Of a stretch of 64,000 bases of DNA, positions 44,148 through 56,600 are shown in pieces. This DNA is from Euphorbia lathyris (Eukaryota > Streptophyta > Magnoliopsida > Malpighiales > Euphorbiaceae): NCBI RefSeq assembly GCF_963576675.1, contig NC_088914.1:15417001-15481000 (forward strand), read 5' to 3'. The number at the start of each line of letters is the position of its first letter. Position 1 is the first letter of the stretch. The position numbers and the translations under genes are program-made. The notes under the pieces were generated by a model. It saw only the letters and a list, made by a program, of their open reading frames with translations. It was not told where the DNA came from and did not search any database.

Positions 44148-45726
44148 ATGGCTCCATTTATCTGGCTTTCTCTTCTTTTACTCTTGCCTTTATATCTCAT
44201 CTTTAAAAACAATAAGCAGAACAAGAAACTACCTCCAGGCCCTTCCAGGCTTCCAATTTTAGGCAATTTGCACCAACTTAGCCAATTGGTTCACCAATCT
44301 TATTCTCAGCTTTCAAAGAAATATGGCCCTGTCATGCTCCTTCGACTCGGTAAGATCCGGGTTATTGTTGTCTCCTCTGCTGAGGCTGCAAGAGATGTCT
44401 TAAAAGTTCATGATCTTGCTTGTTGCAGCAGACCTTGTTTAGCCGCAGCTGCCAGACTTTCTTACAATTTCTTGGATGTGGGTTTTACGCCATATGGTGA
44501 TCACTGGAGATACACGAAGAAACTGATTGTTTTAGAGCTCTTTAGTCTTAAGAGGGTCCAATCTTTTCGGTTTGTTAGAGAAGAAGAAGTTGAATTGCTC
44601 ATCAATTCAATCTCTGCTTCTGAAACTCCTGTTGATCTTACTGATAAGTTTTTTTCTCTTACTTCCAATATCACATATAGGATGGCTTTTGGGATCGATT
44701 ATCAAGGGACTAACTTCGGGAGAGACAGATTTTATCAAGTGGTTGACGAAGCTCACTCTGTGTTAGCAGGTTTCTCCAAGGCTGAATTGTTCCCATTTGT
44801 AGGATGGATCATAGACTGGATAACTGGTCATCATGCCAGAACCGAAAGAGTGTTTCATGAAATAGATAGTTTCTTCGAATATGTAATAGATGATCACCTT
44901 AAACCTGGAAGGAAAAAGGATCACGATGACATTATCGATGTTCTACTACGAGCAAAGGAAGAGCAAGCTGAACTTGGAACTGCTGAGTTCACTAACAATA
45001 ACATTAAAGGAGTCCTCCTGGTACGTTTACTAACTTAATTTCCATTTATGATCATTCAGAAATAACTCTTAATTTTCTTCATTCATTCTGCAATTATTTG
45101 TCCATCAGAATTTATTCCTAGCTGGTACAGATACTGCTGCAATTACTTTGAATTGGGCAATGGCCGAGCTAGTCAGGAATCCAAGAGTGTTGCAGAAAGT
45201 GCAAGATGAAGTTAGAAACCATGTCGGAAACAAAGGAAGAGTAAGCGAAAATGATCTTGACAAGCTTCAATATCTGAAAATGGTAATAAAAGAAACTTTC
45301 AGAATGCACCCTGCTGCTCCTCTTCTGTTACCAAGAGAAACCATGTCTCACTGTAAAATCAATGGCTACAATATTGATCCGAAGACAATGATCCAAGTGA
45401 ATGCGTGGGCAATAGGACGAGATCCGAAATACTGGAATGAACCGGAGAAGTTTTATCCTGAAAGGTTTGCTGATAGTTCTATTGACTATAAAGGACAGAA
45501 TTTCGAATTCTTGCCATTTGGGGCTGGCAGGAGAATCTGTCCAGCTATAAATATGGCAACTGTAACAATAGAATACATTCTCGCAAACCTTTTGTGCTTG
45601 TTTGATTGGAAATTTCCAGAGGGAATGAGGAAAGAAGACATGAACATGGAAGAGAAACCTGGTGCTAGTCTTACTCTCACTAAAAAGACACCTCTCGTCC
45701 TTGTTGCGGTAAAGCATCTTCAGTAA
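44148..45726 (+). CDS. Cytochrome P450, CYP71-type, two exons (second of cluster)
   Basis: Exons 44148-45020 and 45109-45726 with an 88-bp phase-0 intron give 496 aa. I chose ATG 44148 (MAPFIWLSLLL) because it aligns with the other paralogues; an earlier in-frame ATG at 44070 would add 26 residues that spoil the membrane anchor. Hinge KLPPGPSRLP, I-helix AGTDTAA, ETFR, PERF and heme loop FGAGRRICPAI are all present. It is closely similar to the first copy along its whole length, with scattered changes (for example AAAARLSYNFLDVGF against TGAARLSYNFFDVAL). It looks intact and could be expressed. Confidence 0.93.
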
Positions 45727-45783
45727 TTTATTATGTCACCTGATTTCATTCGGATATGGTTTTTGTTGGAACATTGAAGAAAT

Positions 45784-45854
45784 ACACCCTTATGGTGGGA
45801 CCCCTCCCTAGACCCTCGCTTAGCGGGGATGCATATTGTACCGGGCGGCCCTTT
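45784..45854 (+). mobile_element. 71-bp SINE remnant in the P450 3' flank
   Basis: An insertion absent from the matching 3' flank of the first P450, bounded by the 11-bp duplication ATTGAAGAAAT (45773-45783 and 45855-45865). Its text (GGTGGGACCCCTCCC, GACCCTCGCTTAGCGGG, CCGGGCGGCCCTTT) is the conserved 3' end seen in many angiosperm SINEs. It is 5'-truncated and lies within 140 bp of the stop codon, probably in the 3' UTR. Confidence 0.88.
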
Positions 45855-46259
45855 ATTGAAGAAATGTTCATCTCTATACGCTGTTGCAGCATTTCATAAA
45901 TTTTTAGTGTTCTGTTATAGTTTTGCTGTAACCTTGAGCTTGCCATATAAACAGCTGCTCCGCTATCTGTAATTCATATGTTTCTGTTCAATAAACTTTC
46001 ATTCTTGTCATGGTACCACAGTCTTAGTTTCCTATTCTCCTTCTTCAAATATGCCAAGAAGAAGCTACGTAGAAGCATTGCAGCAAGAAATGCAGTTGCC
46101 AGATCAGAATCGAACAAATGTTCAACATCTCAAGAATGGAAACATAAGAGATGCAATATCTTTCCAAATGAATTCATTTAATGATAATCAAGGTTAGATT
46201 CTTTTAATTAATCCATTGTATGAAAATAATTACATGTCATGCCTTAGATCTATGATCTG

Positions 46260-47001
46260 TCAAGGATAAACAGAACTTTCCATCTCAACTCCATGGCTTT
46301 ACCGATGCTGATTGGGCTGGTGATGATCACGATGACTATGTCTCTACATCTGGTTACATCGTTTATCTTGGTTGCAACCACATTTCATGGAGTTCTAAGA
46401 AGCAAAGAGCTTTATCTCTCTCATCCACCGAAGCAGAATTTCGGGCAGTTGCTGACACCACTGCTGAGGTATTATGGTTGCATTCCCTATTGACTGAACT
46501 AGGCATTCCTCTGCTGGACGTCCAAGCATGAATTACTTGACAATTTGGGAGCTACTCACTACTCTGCCAATCCAGTCTTTCACTCTCGAATGAAGCATCT
46601 GTCAATTGCTTTTTATTTCGTGCATGAGCAAGTTCAACTTGGGAAACTTCATGTTGCTCAGATCTCCGGTCATGATCAGCTAGCCGATGTTCTGACAAAA
46701 CCATTGTCTAAAAGTCGGTTTTATCAGCTTGTTTCCAAGATCGGTCTTACTCTTCAAACGTCCGACTTGTGGGGGCGTGTTACGGATAGACGTTATCCTC
46801 ATATAACCAATGATTCTCCCACTTCACAATCCTAACCTCTTGATAACTATTGTTATTTATTTATTAATATTTATCCTTTTATTGTTAACCAATTCACCGT
46901 AAATGTTTATCTGCTAGTCTTTGTATAGGCTTAAAATTCCTTCTTTTGATCTTGTATTTCCTATTTATTCTTTCACCATTGAATGGAAAAATAAACTTTC
47001 A
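46260..47001 (+). mobile_element. Copia tail: RNase H fragment and LTR
   Basis: RNase H text (HGFTDADWAGD, SWSSKKQRALSLSSTEAEF, then HSRMKHLSIAFYFVHEQV and LADVLTKPL) runs in two frames from about 46280, followed by GGGGGCG and an LTR starting TGTTACGGATAG at 46779. The LTR probably ends near 47001. The 5' part is missing. Beyond it the P450 3' flank resumes. Confidence 0.8.
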
Positions 47002-47015
47002 CAACCTCTTTATGA

Positions 47016-47285
47016 TCATTGCCTTAAACGCTGAAAGAAAAACAAATTTCGTTTTTGAAAGAAACAAAACCTGAAAATGTGAATTCTTTGGAGTATGAAC
47101 AATGAAAGGAAACAGATAGCTTGGTTATTTATGCCATTTTAATGTGTTGTCAGTTAGCAAACTGTTACAAGACGGGCTCTACAAGCTAAAACCATCATCT
47201 TTCCATCGAGATCTGTTGCGAAAATTCAAATCTGAATCAGCTCTACAGACTCATCAGGTAGTTGTTCCTAAGAAGAATGTAGAAG
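47016..47285 (+). other. P450 3' flank block shared with 40306-40720
   Basis: The same blocks as after the first P450, including the frame reading SFHRDLLRKFKSESALQTH. This shows the P450 duplication unit reached at least this far downstream. Confidence 0.7.
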
Positions 47286-47509
47286 GGACTTATCCGGATA
47301 TAGATATATGTTGACAATTGTTGATGATTCGTTTTATTTTTGGTTCATACTATCTAATTTCCTAGCCTCACTTGTTTGTCTTCTTTATTCAATTAAGTTA
47401 TGTTGATCTTATAGTTGATTTGATTGAATTGTAGAAGTGACAAATGGCTTTTCATTTTGATGAAGTTTTAAAGCACAAGCATAGGAAGCATTGTGGCTTT
47501 TAATTCATA

Positions 47510-47725
47510 ATAGGGGCGGTTTAAACCTTCCTTAGATGTCCGTCGCTAATGAATTCTACCTCGGTAAGGATTTGCGTCGCTAATATGTAGTTCTGTTTCC
47601 CTTTGGCGACGGATTTGGGGCGGTTGATTCTCTTATAGAGGCTCTTATAGAGGCGGGTTTAACCACCCCTGCACGTGAAAAACATTCCATCGTGAAAGTG
47701 ATTTTTTTTTTTTTTTTGTAGTGAA
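47510..47725 (-). mobile_element. CACTA-type transposon terminus
   Basis: On the minus strand it begins CACTACAAAAAA at about 47725, the classic CACTA end, followed by subterminal text with CCGTCGC-type motifs. The opposite end was not found, so only one end is called. 47286-47509 shows nothing recognisable. Confidence 0.55.
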
Positions 47726-47762
47726 TGAAGACAAATAATAATTTTTTCACAAGATACTTATA

Positions 47763-48540
47763 AAGACGGAGGGCGAGCCTTGGCGCTAGGGGGGAATCGA
47801 GCATGGGGGCACTGGGGGCAGTTGCCCCCACTGACATTTGTATTTTTTTTAAACCCATGTATTAATTTTGAAGTTTTAGAGCTTTGCCCCCATTCATCAA
47901 TGGGGGCTTAGGGTTTACTGGTTCGGATGAAGAATGATTTTAAATTTAATATTTTATTTTTATTTTTTTTTAATTCTGTTTTAAAGCAAAACAACGTCGT
48001 TTTATTTAATTAGAACTATGTCATTTTATTTACAACAAAAATAAAAAGTAAATATTTAAATGTAAAACTAAATAGGTCTTAAAACAAACCATCAGTCTCT
48101 CTTACTCTCTTTAATCTCTTTAGTTCTTCTTCCTCAATTCCACGTTCTTCTTAAGCCTAAATTGAAATCCCTAATCCTAAGTAAGATTAAACCAAAATCG
48201 GCAGTCAATCCCTCCGTAATTGGATCGTTGGTCCAACACTCCATCTTCGATCTTTGTCTCTCTGCTTTGGTATTTTTTTTGCTCCTACTTGAATTTTAAT
48301 TTGATATTTCTGCTACTATTTTACTTGAACTTGAGCTTTGATCTCTGGTTTTCTATAATTATTATTTTTTGGATAAAAATTATTTTAGTCGTATTGTTTG
48401 CTCCCATGGAGGAGAAATCCTGGATTCGCCCCTACTTGGCGCAACAGTAAACGTTGTTATCGTGTGATTGAGAGGTCACGGGTTCGAGTCTTATGAGAAT
48501 ATACTGACCGATTGGGCTGCATTTTCAAACAACTCAACTT
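47763..48540 (+). mobile_element. tRNA-derived SINE split by a hAT element
   Basis: The head GAGGGCGAGCCTTGGCGC is at 47769-47786. It continues at 48443 with AACAGTAAACGTTGTT and the B box GGTTCGAGTC, giving a typical plant SINE 5' region once the hAT is removed. The 3' limit is approximate. Confidence 0.65.
47787..48434. mobile_element. 648-bp non-autonomous hAT element
   Basis: Ends TAGGGGGGAATC and (reverse complement) TAGGGGCGAATC, flanked by the 8-bp duplication CTTGGCGC (47779-47786 and 48435-48442). Size and duplication length fit hAT. Internal reading frames do not resemble transposase. Confidence 0.88.
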
Positions 48541-49149
48541 TCAACTTTGGTGCAATAAAATCTGAAAAGGGTATGTTTTCTAATAATTTCTAATAAGAGT
48601 ATTTTTATGGTAACTTAAAATTTTGTTACAAAAATGCTCTTTATGCCTTAAACTAAAACTAATTATTATGTATTCATTTTATTTGAATGAAGGGTCAAGA
48701 TGGTTCTAGTGTTGTCGGTCAGGATTAATTTAACCCAAATCGAAATTTAAATATCAACTCTGGTATTAAGTTGGCAATTTTGTCAAATATACTTAGATAT
48801 GGTTAGTTTTAATTCCCAAAATGTATAAAATTTGAACCAATTTATCAAAATTCGTCAATTTAAGGATTGAATTAATACATAAATTTCAATTTGGATTAAA
48901 TTGATCTTAACTACCAACAATTGATCTTAACTACCAATGGTGACGATATTTTTACTCTGAATTCCTTCTTATTTTAAGGATATAGTAATTTTCTGAAAAA
49001 TACATTTATTTACATTCAAGAAAACACAACAACATTATTAAACATTTTCCATATCTTACTTTGCTTTTAAATACAATAAGGTGCCTTTTTTTTTAAATAC
49101 AATAACGTACTTCATGCTACTTTATGGTGTTTCACCTCATTTATTTTAA
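48541..49149. other. AT-rich spacer
   Basis: No gene, inverted repeat or known element end was recognised. AATTGATCTTAACTACCAA occurs twice back to back near 48898-48940. Confidence 0.5.
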
Positions 49150-49158
49150 CTTATTTTA

Positions 49159-49708
49159 AGGGATAAAGGGTAAAAATACTCTTAACGTTTATAACTAGGA
49201 GTAATTTTATTTTTAATGTCTAAAATGATGTAATTTTACCCCTAATATTGTTGAAGCATGTAAAATGGATAAAATCAAAGAAAACGTTTTATTGGGACTA
49301 AACCGTAAGAAATCCTGTTTCGACCCAAGAATTAAAGTTTCTTAGAATAATGTTTTACATTTTTTGGAATTGTTTGAGAATTTTCTGGGTACTTTTTTTC
49401 TTGCCGGAAAACGCCCTCCCGGATTCCGTTCACCAGAATTTTTTTTACTTGAGCTTCAGGGATCTTAAAATGACCGTCTAATTTAGACGAGTCTAATAGT
49501 ATAAAAATTTTCGAAAAACGATGTTAGAGATGTCGGGAAAATGTATTTTAAAGAAAAGAAATAAAACAATTTTCTCTATACTCTCTTTAATTTTATTTAC
49601 CAATTTGCCACATTGCCCTTTTTAATTATCATCAAAACTACGTAGTTTTGTTATGTCACACAATAAGCTCATTGTCACAAGTTAAGCCATTGTCACGCTG
49701 GATCTCAC

Positions 49709-49762
<54 letters not shown>

Positions 49763-50778
49763 TTTAATGTCTAATCATATGTTATAATCTGTTATGGTCC
49801 AGGTGAATACTACTCTGAGCAAGGTTATCAAATCCGAACAAAACCGATCGGTTCGACCAAAATTGGTCACAGTTTCAGGCCGAAAGTGGTCCGATTTTTA
49901 AATCTTTGAAAATCGTACTCAACCGCTCAAATCAGCTGGTTCAACTGCGAACCAGTTTGACCCAGTATTGGTTAAACGATTTGGTCCGGTTTGCTTTTGG
50001 ACATGTTTACTTTAAAAAAAACATAAATTTTAATGGATTCAAACCTTGGACCTTTAGATTGAAGTTGAATTATAAAATACATATCCTATTAGCATATTTA
50101 CACGTTAGTTATTAATAAAAATAATCACTATTAATTTTAAAAGTATATTTTTTTATTTTTATATTTATTTGTCATATTAAATTTTTTAATTTTTGAAAAA
50201 ATTGTGCGTAATGTACTTACATTAAACAAAAGAAAATTACATTAAAGACAAAGTAAAACCCACAACCCATCCCACCCCATGTGATTCGAACACATAACTT
50301 TTACAGTCATAGATAAGCTCTCAACCAACAGACTAAGAGTTCACCACATATTAAATTTATTAATTTGATATCATGTTTTAATATTAAATAAATGTTATTA
50401 GTATACCTTTTATGAATACAGTTAATATTATACTATGTTATAAGATTAAATATGAATAAAATTATAATTTTCATATGATTTTTTAATATCGGTTGAATCC
50501 CGATGGGACCCCAGTTAAACCTCAAACCTTTAACTCTTTGTCTTTTTTGGTTCTTTGACCGGTTCAGTTTTTACAACCATGACTGTGAGTGATAAAATGG
50601 GTCACATGTGAAGGGTAGATGACAAGATGATCATGAAATGAAAGAGAAGAAAATTTGATAAATTGTTTTTCATATTCACCCAACTTGACAAAATTAGGAG
50701 TAAAATTGCATCATTTTAGACATTAAGGGTAAAATTGCTCATATCTATAAACATTAGAGGTATTTTTGCACTTTACCT
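49159..50778. mobile_element. Non-autonomous Mutator-type element (1.62 kb)
   Basis: Terminal inverted repeats of about 80 bp (AGGGATAAAGGGTAAAAATA at the left; the reverse complement of the right end starts AGGTAAAGTGCAAAAATACC) are flanked by the 9-bp duplication CTTATTTTA (49150-49158 and 50779-50787). Long inverted repeats with a 9-bp duplication are the Mutator signature. It has no transposase. An (AT)n run lies at about 49711-49759. Confidence 0.85.
49820..50581. mobile_element. hAT-like element nested in the Mutator-type element
   Basis: The ends CAAGGTTATCAAATCCGAAC and (reverse complement) CATGGTTGTAAAAACTGAAC are similar inverted repeats. Flanks ACTCTGAG and ACTGTGAG match in 7 of 8 bases, as an old 8-bp duplication would. 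Inside, 50270-50340 on the minus strand has a tRNA-like B box (GTGTTCGAATC). Confidence 0.65.
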
Positions 50779-50867
50779 CTTATTTTAATTTAGTAATACC
50801 TTATCCAAACAACGCCTAAAGAAAGGATACAACTCTGGTCAATTCTATTAGGAGTAAATTACACACA

Positions 50868-51000
50868 TGGCCATTGAACTTTACTAATTTTAACATTGTG
50901 GTGACTGAACTTCAATTTTTAACAGTATGACCACTGAATTTTACACTTTTTAACACCGGTGGCCACTGAATTTTACACTTTTTAACGGTATGACCACATA
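50868..51000. repeat. About 30-bp tandem repeats
   Basis: Four to five degenerate units of TGACCACTGAATTTTACA and CTTTTTAACA, with period near 30 bp. Such repeats are common at ends of some plant DNA elements; none was delimited. 51001-51495 shows no gene. Confidence 0.6.
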
Positions 51001-51547
51001 ATTTTTTTCTTTTGAGGTTATTTAAACGTTGTTTGATTAGGAGAAATAGAGAGTCATTTTTTAGAGAGAGAACGCTCCAAAAAGCTGATTTTGGAAAATA
51101 AAAAATGCGGTTTCATGGTAAATATTGTTCTCAACAACTTTAATTTTTAAATATTTTCATTTTCATGGTAAATAATAACATTTTTACAGTTTTAACGCGT
51201 TGGAAGCTAAAAAAATTTTGCCGACTTTGAAAATTTATCGTCAACCGCACGGTTAATTTCGATTTTTTTTTGACGTTTTGAAATTTTTTTTACTGATATG
51301 TTTGAGCTCGGGTCATCTGGGGTCCAAGTTCCGCCACTGCATATATATGTTGTTTTTGAGGGAAAACCAAAAGTATTTTTATGCACGGAAGTTCTATAGT
51401 GAACCGAGTGAATGGACTTAATCAATAAAAAAAAGAGACACGTACAATTTTATTGGGAAATGATTGGTGCAAGTGAAGAAAAAAGTTGTATAATTATCAA
51501 ATTTTTATTGTTGATTTTTCTCTCTCTCTTTTGCTCTGCTAGGGTTT

Positions 51548-53555
51548 ATGGTGAAGGGCTACCGTGTAAGGGAGAGATCGTCGGAGAGAGGGGCGGCCGG
51601 TGAGGTTGGGGGTCGTTGCAATGGAGATCGGGTGGTAGAGATGGGGGGTGGTGCGTCGGATGAGGAGGAGGATGGAAGAGGAGGTAGATCGGAGGCGGAA
51701 TTGGGCGTGGGGGGTTTGATGGCGGGGCAGATGGGCATGGGGCAAGCGCCTGGGTGTGGAGCTGGTCGGTTGGCGGGATATGGGAGTGTGTTCCGGCAGA
51801 TCTGGGGGGTGATGGTGCCTGCGACCCCGCGGCAGTGCAGGACGGTAAGGGGCAGGTGCCTGGAGTGGGGGCGGCTTTGGGGACGGTCTCGTGGGGAGTT
51901 TTACCGGTAGATCTGGGGGCAATGGCCCTAGACGATGCGCGGTTGGGAAGGAGGGCAATGGGCAGGCGCCTCCGGCAGTGCTGGGGAGCGCGGATGGTGC
52001 TGAAGGTGCCCTTGGTGCCGGCCGGTGCCAGGCGGATGGATCTGTGGAGAGGATGGGTGGCACTACTGCTCAGGCTAGAGGTAGGGATGCTGGGGGCACT
52101 GGCCGTGCGCTTCCGAGCAGTGTGGCCTCGGGTAGGGCAGTGGATGTTAGGGCTGGCCAGAGTTTTGGGAGCGCAAATTCCTCTGTCATCCCGGACTGCT
52201 CAAGTGTTTCTCCTAGGCATGTTGGAGATTTGGAAAATAAAAGTAAATCAGTCGCTGGTATTGGGCGAGGATCGTGGAAGGATACAGTTATGGGGGTAGT
52301 TGAGGAGGAGCCTGTTTCAGATGATGTTATTATGGAGGGAATTGCAGAAGATATTTATTCGGAGTCTGATGAAGATGATGAGGATCAGGATGATCCGTTA
52401 TGTCCTGTAATCAGGCTCTCATCAGCTGATAAGTGGGAGCTTAGGGATAAGTGGAGAATCTCTTTAATTGTAACGGTCCTTGGGAAAAGGATCAGCTTTA
52501 ACTATTTTGCCCAGCGGATCCAAGCTCAGTGGGCTAAGAAAGGTAAACTCAGCATTACTGACTTGGAAAATGACTACTATGTCATTAAATTTACTCGGGT
52601 TGAGGATTATAACTCTGTGATCAATGGAGGACCATACATTATTTCCAATCATGTTCTGGCCTTAAGGCCATGGGTCCCTAATTTTAATCCTCACGATTGT
52701 TCGGTTAACAGAATTTTGACATGGGTTAGGTTCCCGGGCCTACCTATCGAATATTATAGTGAAAGTTTCCTTAATAAAATAGGCGGTTTTGTTGGAAAGG
52801 TCCACCATGTGGACAAAACTACCATTGGGGCTATTAGAGGTAAGTTTGCAAGAGTGTGTATTGATATTGATCTGGCCAAACCTCTTTTGTCAAAATTCTG
52901 TGTTCACAATAAGGTTTACTTTATTGAGTATGAAGGCCTACATAATATTTGTTTTGAATGTGGTATGTATGGTCACACTTATGAGGGATTCCCTAAGAGG
53001 GAAAAGGTGTTAGAAGAGGTTATTGATGGGGTTGATGCTAGAGCTGAAGGGATCCAAGGGGATGGGAGAAATTTTGGCCCATGGATGGTAGCTAAGAGGA
53101 CGGCTAGACAAAGGACGAAACCATATGTTGTTCAAAATCGTCCCCCTAATATAAATATTGAGGCTCCTCTGGCCCATCCTATTGCTAAACCGTTTCTCAA
53201 AGAGAAGCCTAGCCCAAGAATTAGGGTGGCTTCTGTGGCGACTTCGGTCATCACTTCAGGGTCCAGATTTGGGGCTCTTTCTATTGAGGACATTCAAGAT
53301 TCTGGCAAGGCCGAGGAACACATTGAGCAAAGTATGCCAGGATTAGAATCGGCTGAAATATTAACTAAAGTGGTTGAGACGGTTAACCCCCTTTTTAGTT
53401 CTAAAGGAGAAGCCCAGTTTGCGTCCCAAGCTCAGGCTTCTCAAGGGAAAGTGAGGCCAAATGAGGTTAGTATTCCTATTTACTGTGGTGAACCTAGTTT
53501 AGGGAAGGCTATGGGTGTTAACAAAACTAGTATGAAAAAACCTAAAGGCAAATAG
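51548..53555 (+). pseudogene. LINE ORF1 (DUF4283 and zinc knuckle)
   Basis: ATG 51548 begins a Gly/Arg-rich frame that is lost near 51890, and a second frame (51891-53555) carries the rest. The DUF4283 RNA-binding region is recognised by LIVTVLGKRISFNYF and WVRFPGLPIEYY. The zinc knuckle reads CFECGMYGHTYEGF, with Phe in place of the last Cys. The protein would coat the LINE RNA; the frameshift and lost Cys suggest it does not work. Confidence 0.82.
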
Positions 53556-53683
53556 AAAATTTCCCATAGCTCTATGGTTTTGTCAGATAAGAGAGGACCT
53601 GCTGGTACCTCGGCGAGGCTCTCAGGAGCCCCTAATAAATACCTGGTATAGGGTTTTGGGTGGGGTCCGTTGTCCTCCTTTCT

Positions 53684-56600
53684 ATGGATTTGTTGGTTTG
53701 GAATGTTAGAGGGGAGGCTAGCAAGGCTACCCGTATCCATGTTAAAGATTTAATTAAACAGTTTAATCCTTCTTGTTTCATTTTAATGGAAACTAAGATT
53801 AGTGGAGTTAAAGCTGACGAGGTGGTTAAGAAGTTTAGGAATTGGAAGTGTGTTAGATCGGAGGCGACTGGCCGGGCTGGGGGGATTTGGCTTTTCTGGA
53901 AGCCAGATCGTGTTCATTTTGATATTGTTCACATGGACAAACAGTTTATTCATAGTAAAGTTAGTTTCTCTGGCATTAGACCTTTCTTTATTACCTGGGT
54001 GTATGCTGATCCTGTTCAGGATAATCGGAAGCGGCTTTGGGAGATCCTTTTCTCTATGAGTGTTAGTATGTCTGAGTCTTGGTTTGTGGCTGGTGATTTT
54101 AATGATATTGCCTTGATGAGTGATCATAGGGGGGTGCGAATCACTATGTTAACCGTTGCCTCAATCATATGCATAGTATGGACCTTTGTGGGCTTTCTGA
54201 CCTGGGTGCCGCTGGTCATAAGTTTACGTGGAAGCGGAACAGTACCTTTGTTCACTTGGATAAAGTTTACGCTAATGTTTCAGCTCAAACTAGATTTCCT
54301 GAAGTGTCTGTGTTAAATCTGCCTTTCAGGCATTCAGACCACTGTCCTATTTTAGTCAGGCTGGTGAGAGATAATCGTCCTAGGGGGGAGAGACCGTTTA
54401 GGTATCAGGTTGCTTGGGAATCTCATCATGAGTTTGTGAATTTCGTTCGTGACAACTGGAAGCCACACTCTAATGTCTTGCAAGCTGCTGAGGGTTTCAG
54501 AAAGAACATTCAAGGGTGGAATAAAAACGTTTTTGGTCATATCATTAGGAGGAAGAATAAATTATTGAGTAGAATTGAGGGCTTACATCGCAAGTTGGAG
54601 GCTAGTTTCGACCACAGTCTGAATGGCCTTCTCAGAACCCTTCAAAAGGAGTTGGAAGCTATTTTAAGACAGGAAGAGCTTCTTTGGTTTCAGAAATCTA
54701 GGAAAGCCTGGATCAAAGATGGGGATCGGAATACTAGGTATTTTCATCTCTCTACTGTTATTAGGAGACAGAAAAATAGGATTGATGCTATTAAAGACTC
54801 TAATGGAGATTAGGTGTATGAGGATGAAGATATTCGTCAATTGGCCCTCAACTTCTATAAAGACCTTTTTAAGGAGGACCCGGTTGATCTGGTTAGGGAT
54901 CAGACTGTCGCTACCTTTCCCATGGTGTGTGAGGAGAAAATTCAGGAAGCTTTCCATCCTATTTCCCAGAAAGAAATTGATCAAGCTATTTTTAGCATTG
55001 GGGCTACTAAAGCGCCTGGAGTTGATGGCGTACCTAATGGTTTTTATCATAAACACTGGGAGGTTGTGAAGGAAGGCTTTTATAGCTTTATTAATGGGGT
55101 TTTTAACGGCTCTCAGGATATTGGGCTCATTAATAGCACTCTTCTTGTTCTAATTCCGAAAGTGGAGAAGCCTTCTTCCTTCTTGCAAATGAGGCCTATT
55201 AGCCTTTGTAATATTCTCTATAAAACTATTACAAAGATTGTGGCCAATAGAATTCGTTGTATCCTTCCTGATATCATTAGCCAGAATCAGGGAAGCTTTG
55301 TTCCTGGTAGACAAATGATGGATAATGTTGTCATTGCTCAAGAGATGGTCCATTCTATGAAAATTAAAAAGGGTAAGAGGGGTATTGTGGCTCTTAAGTT
55401 GGATCTGGAAAAAGCTTATGATCATATTAACTGGAGTTTCCTTCTTGAGAGTCTGGAGAGGGCAAGGATCCCGGATAATTGGAGAAGTTTTATTAAGAGT
55501 TGCATCTCTTCTCCTGTTTTTCAAGTTTTGATCAATGGGGATATGTCGGAGGGTTTCTCTCCCTCCCGGGGTATCTGTTAAGGGGATCCTATGAGCCCTT
55601 TCTTATTTGTTATTGTAATGGAAAGATTAACTCACCTGATCCAAGATGCTGTTGAGAATGGGAGATTCCATCCGATTTCCATCAATAAATTCTGTCCCCA
55701 AGTTACCCACTTGTTTTTTGCTGATGATGTTTTGATCTCTGTGGAAGGTAATAAGGAGCAGTTAAGTGTGATTATGGATATTCTGGACTGTTTCTGCACT
55801 GCCTCTGGGCAAAAGCTGAATATCCAGAAGTCCATGATGTTGTGCTCTAGGAATATGAATCAGGGAGCCTGCAAAAGGCTGAGTGCTTTGTCTGGTATTC
55901 CATTGACTAACTCTCTATCTTGGTATTCCCTTGACTAACTCTCTATCTTGGTATTCCCCCCCATAGTGAAAGAGTTTCTAAAGCTTCTTTCAAGGATACT
56001 TTGGATAAGACTAATAAGAATTGTGCCGTTTGGAAAGCTAAGACTCTTTCTCTTGTGGGTCGCCTTACTCTGGTTCAGTCTGTCAATTGTGCGGCTCCTA
56101 ATCACATTATGCAGGCTTGTCTCCTTCCTGAGCCTGTGCTCAAATATCTTAACAAAATCAATCGTCGGTTCCTGTGGGGGGAAGCTGATGAGGGGAGAAA
56201 GATTCACCTAGTGCCTTGGAATGACGTTTGTCAGCCTAAAGAGTTGGGATGTCTATGTGTCAGGAAAGCCAGAGATAACAATAAAGTGTTATTAATGAAG
56301 CTTCTATGGCGAATGTGGCAGCTTCCTTCTGCTCTTTGGGTTCAATTATTATGCGGCAAATATAGAGAGGATAAGGTTTTTGGGGGTCCTAAGGATAGAG
56401 TGGTTAATTGCTCCTTTCTTTGGAAAGGCCTTAATGTTGTTTTTGCTGAATTTTGCTCAGGGATTGGGTGGAATGTGGGAAATGGGAATTCTGTTAAGTT
56501 CTGGAAGGATACTTGGATAGGCAATAAACCTTTATTAGAAGTTTGTGAGACTTTACCGCCTCTTGAGATTCAGAACTGGAAGATTGCTGATGTGGTGGAC

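Noticed and set aside
51539..52063. Minus-strand Pro-rich frame
   Set aside because: Shadow of the Gly-rich start of LINE ORF1.
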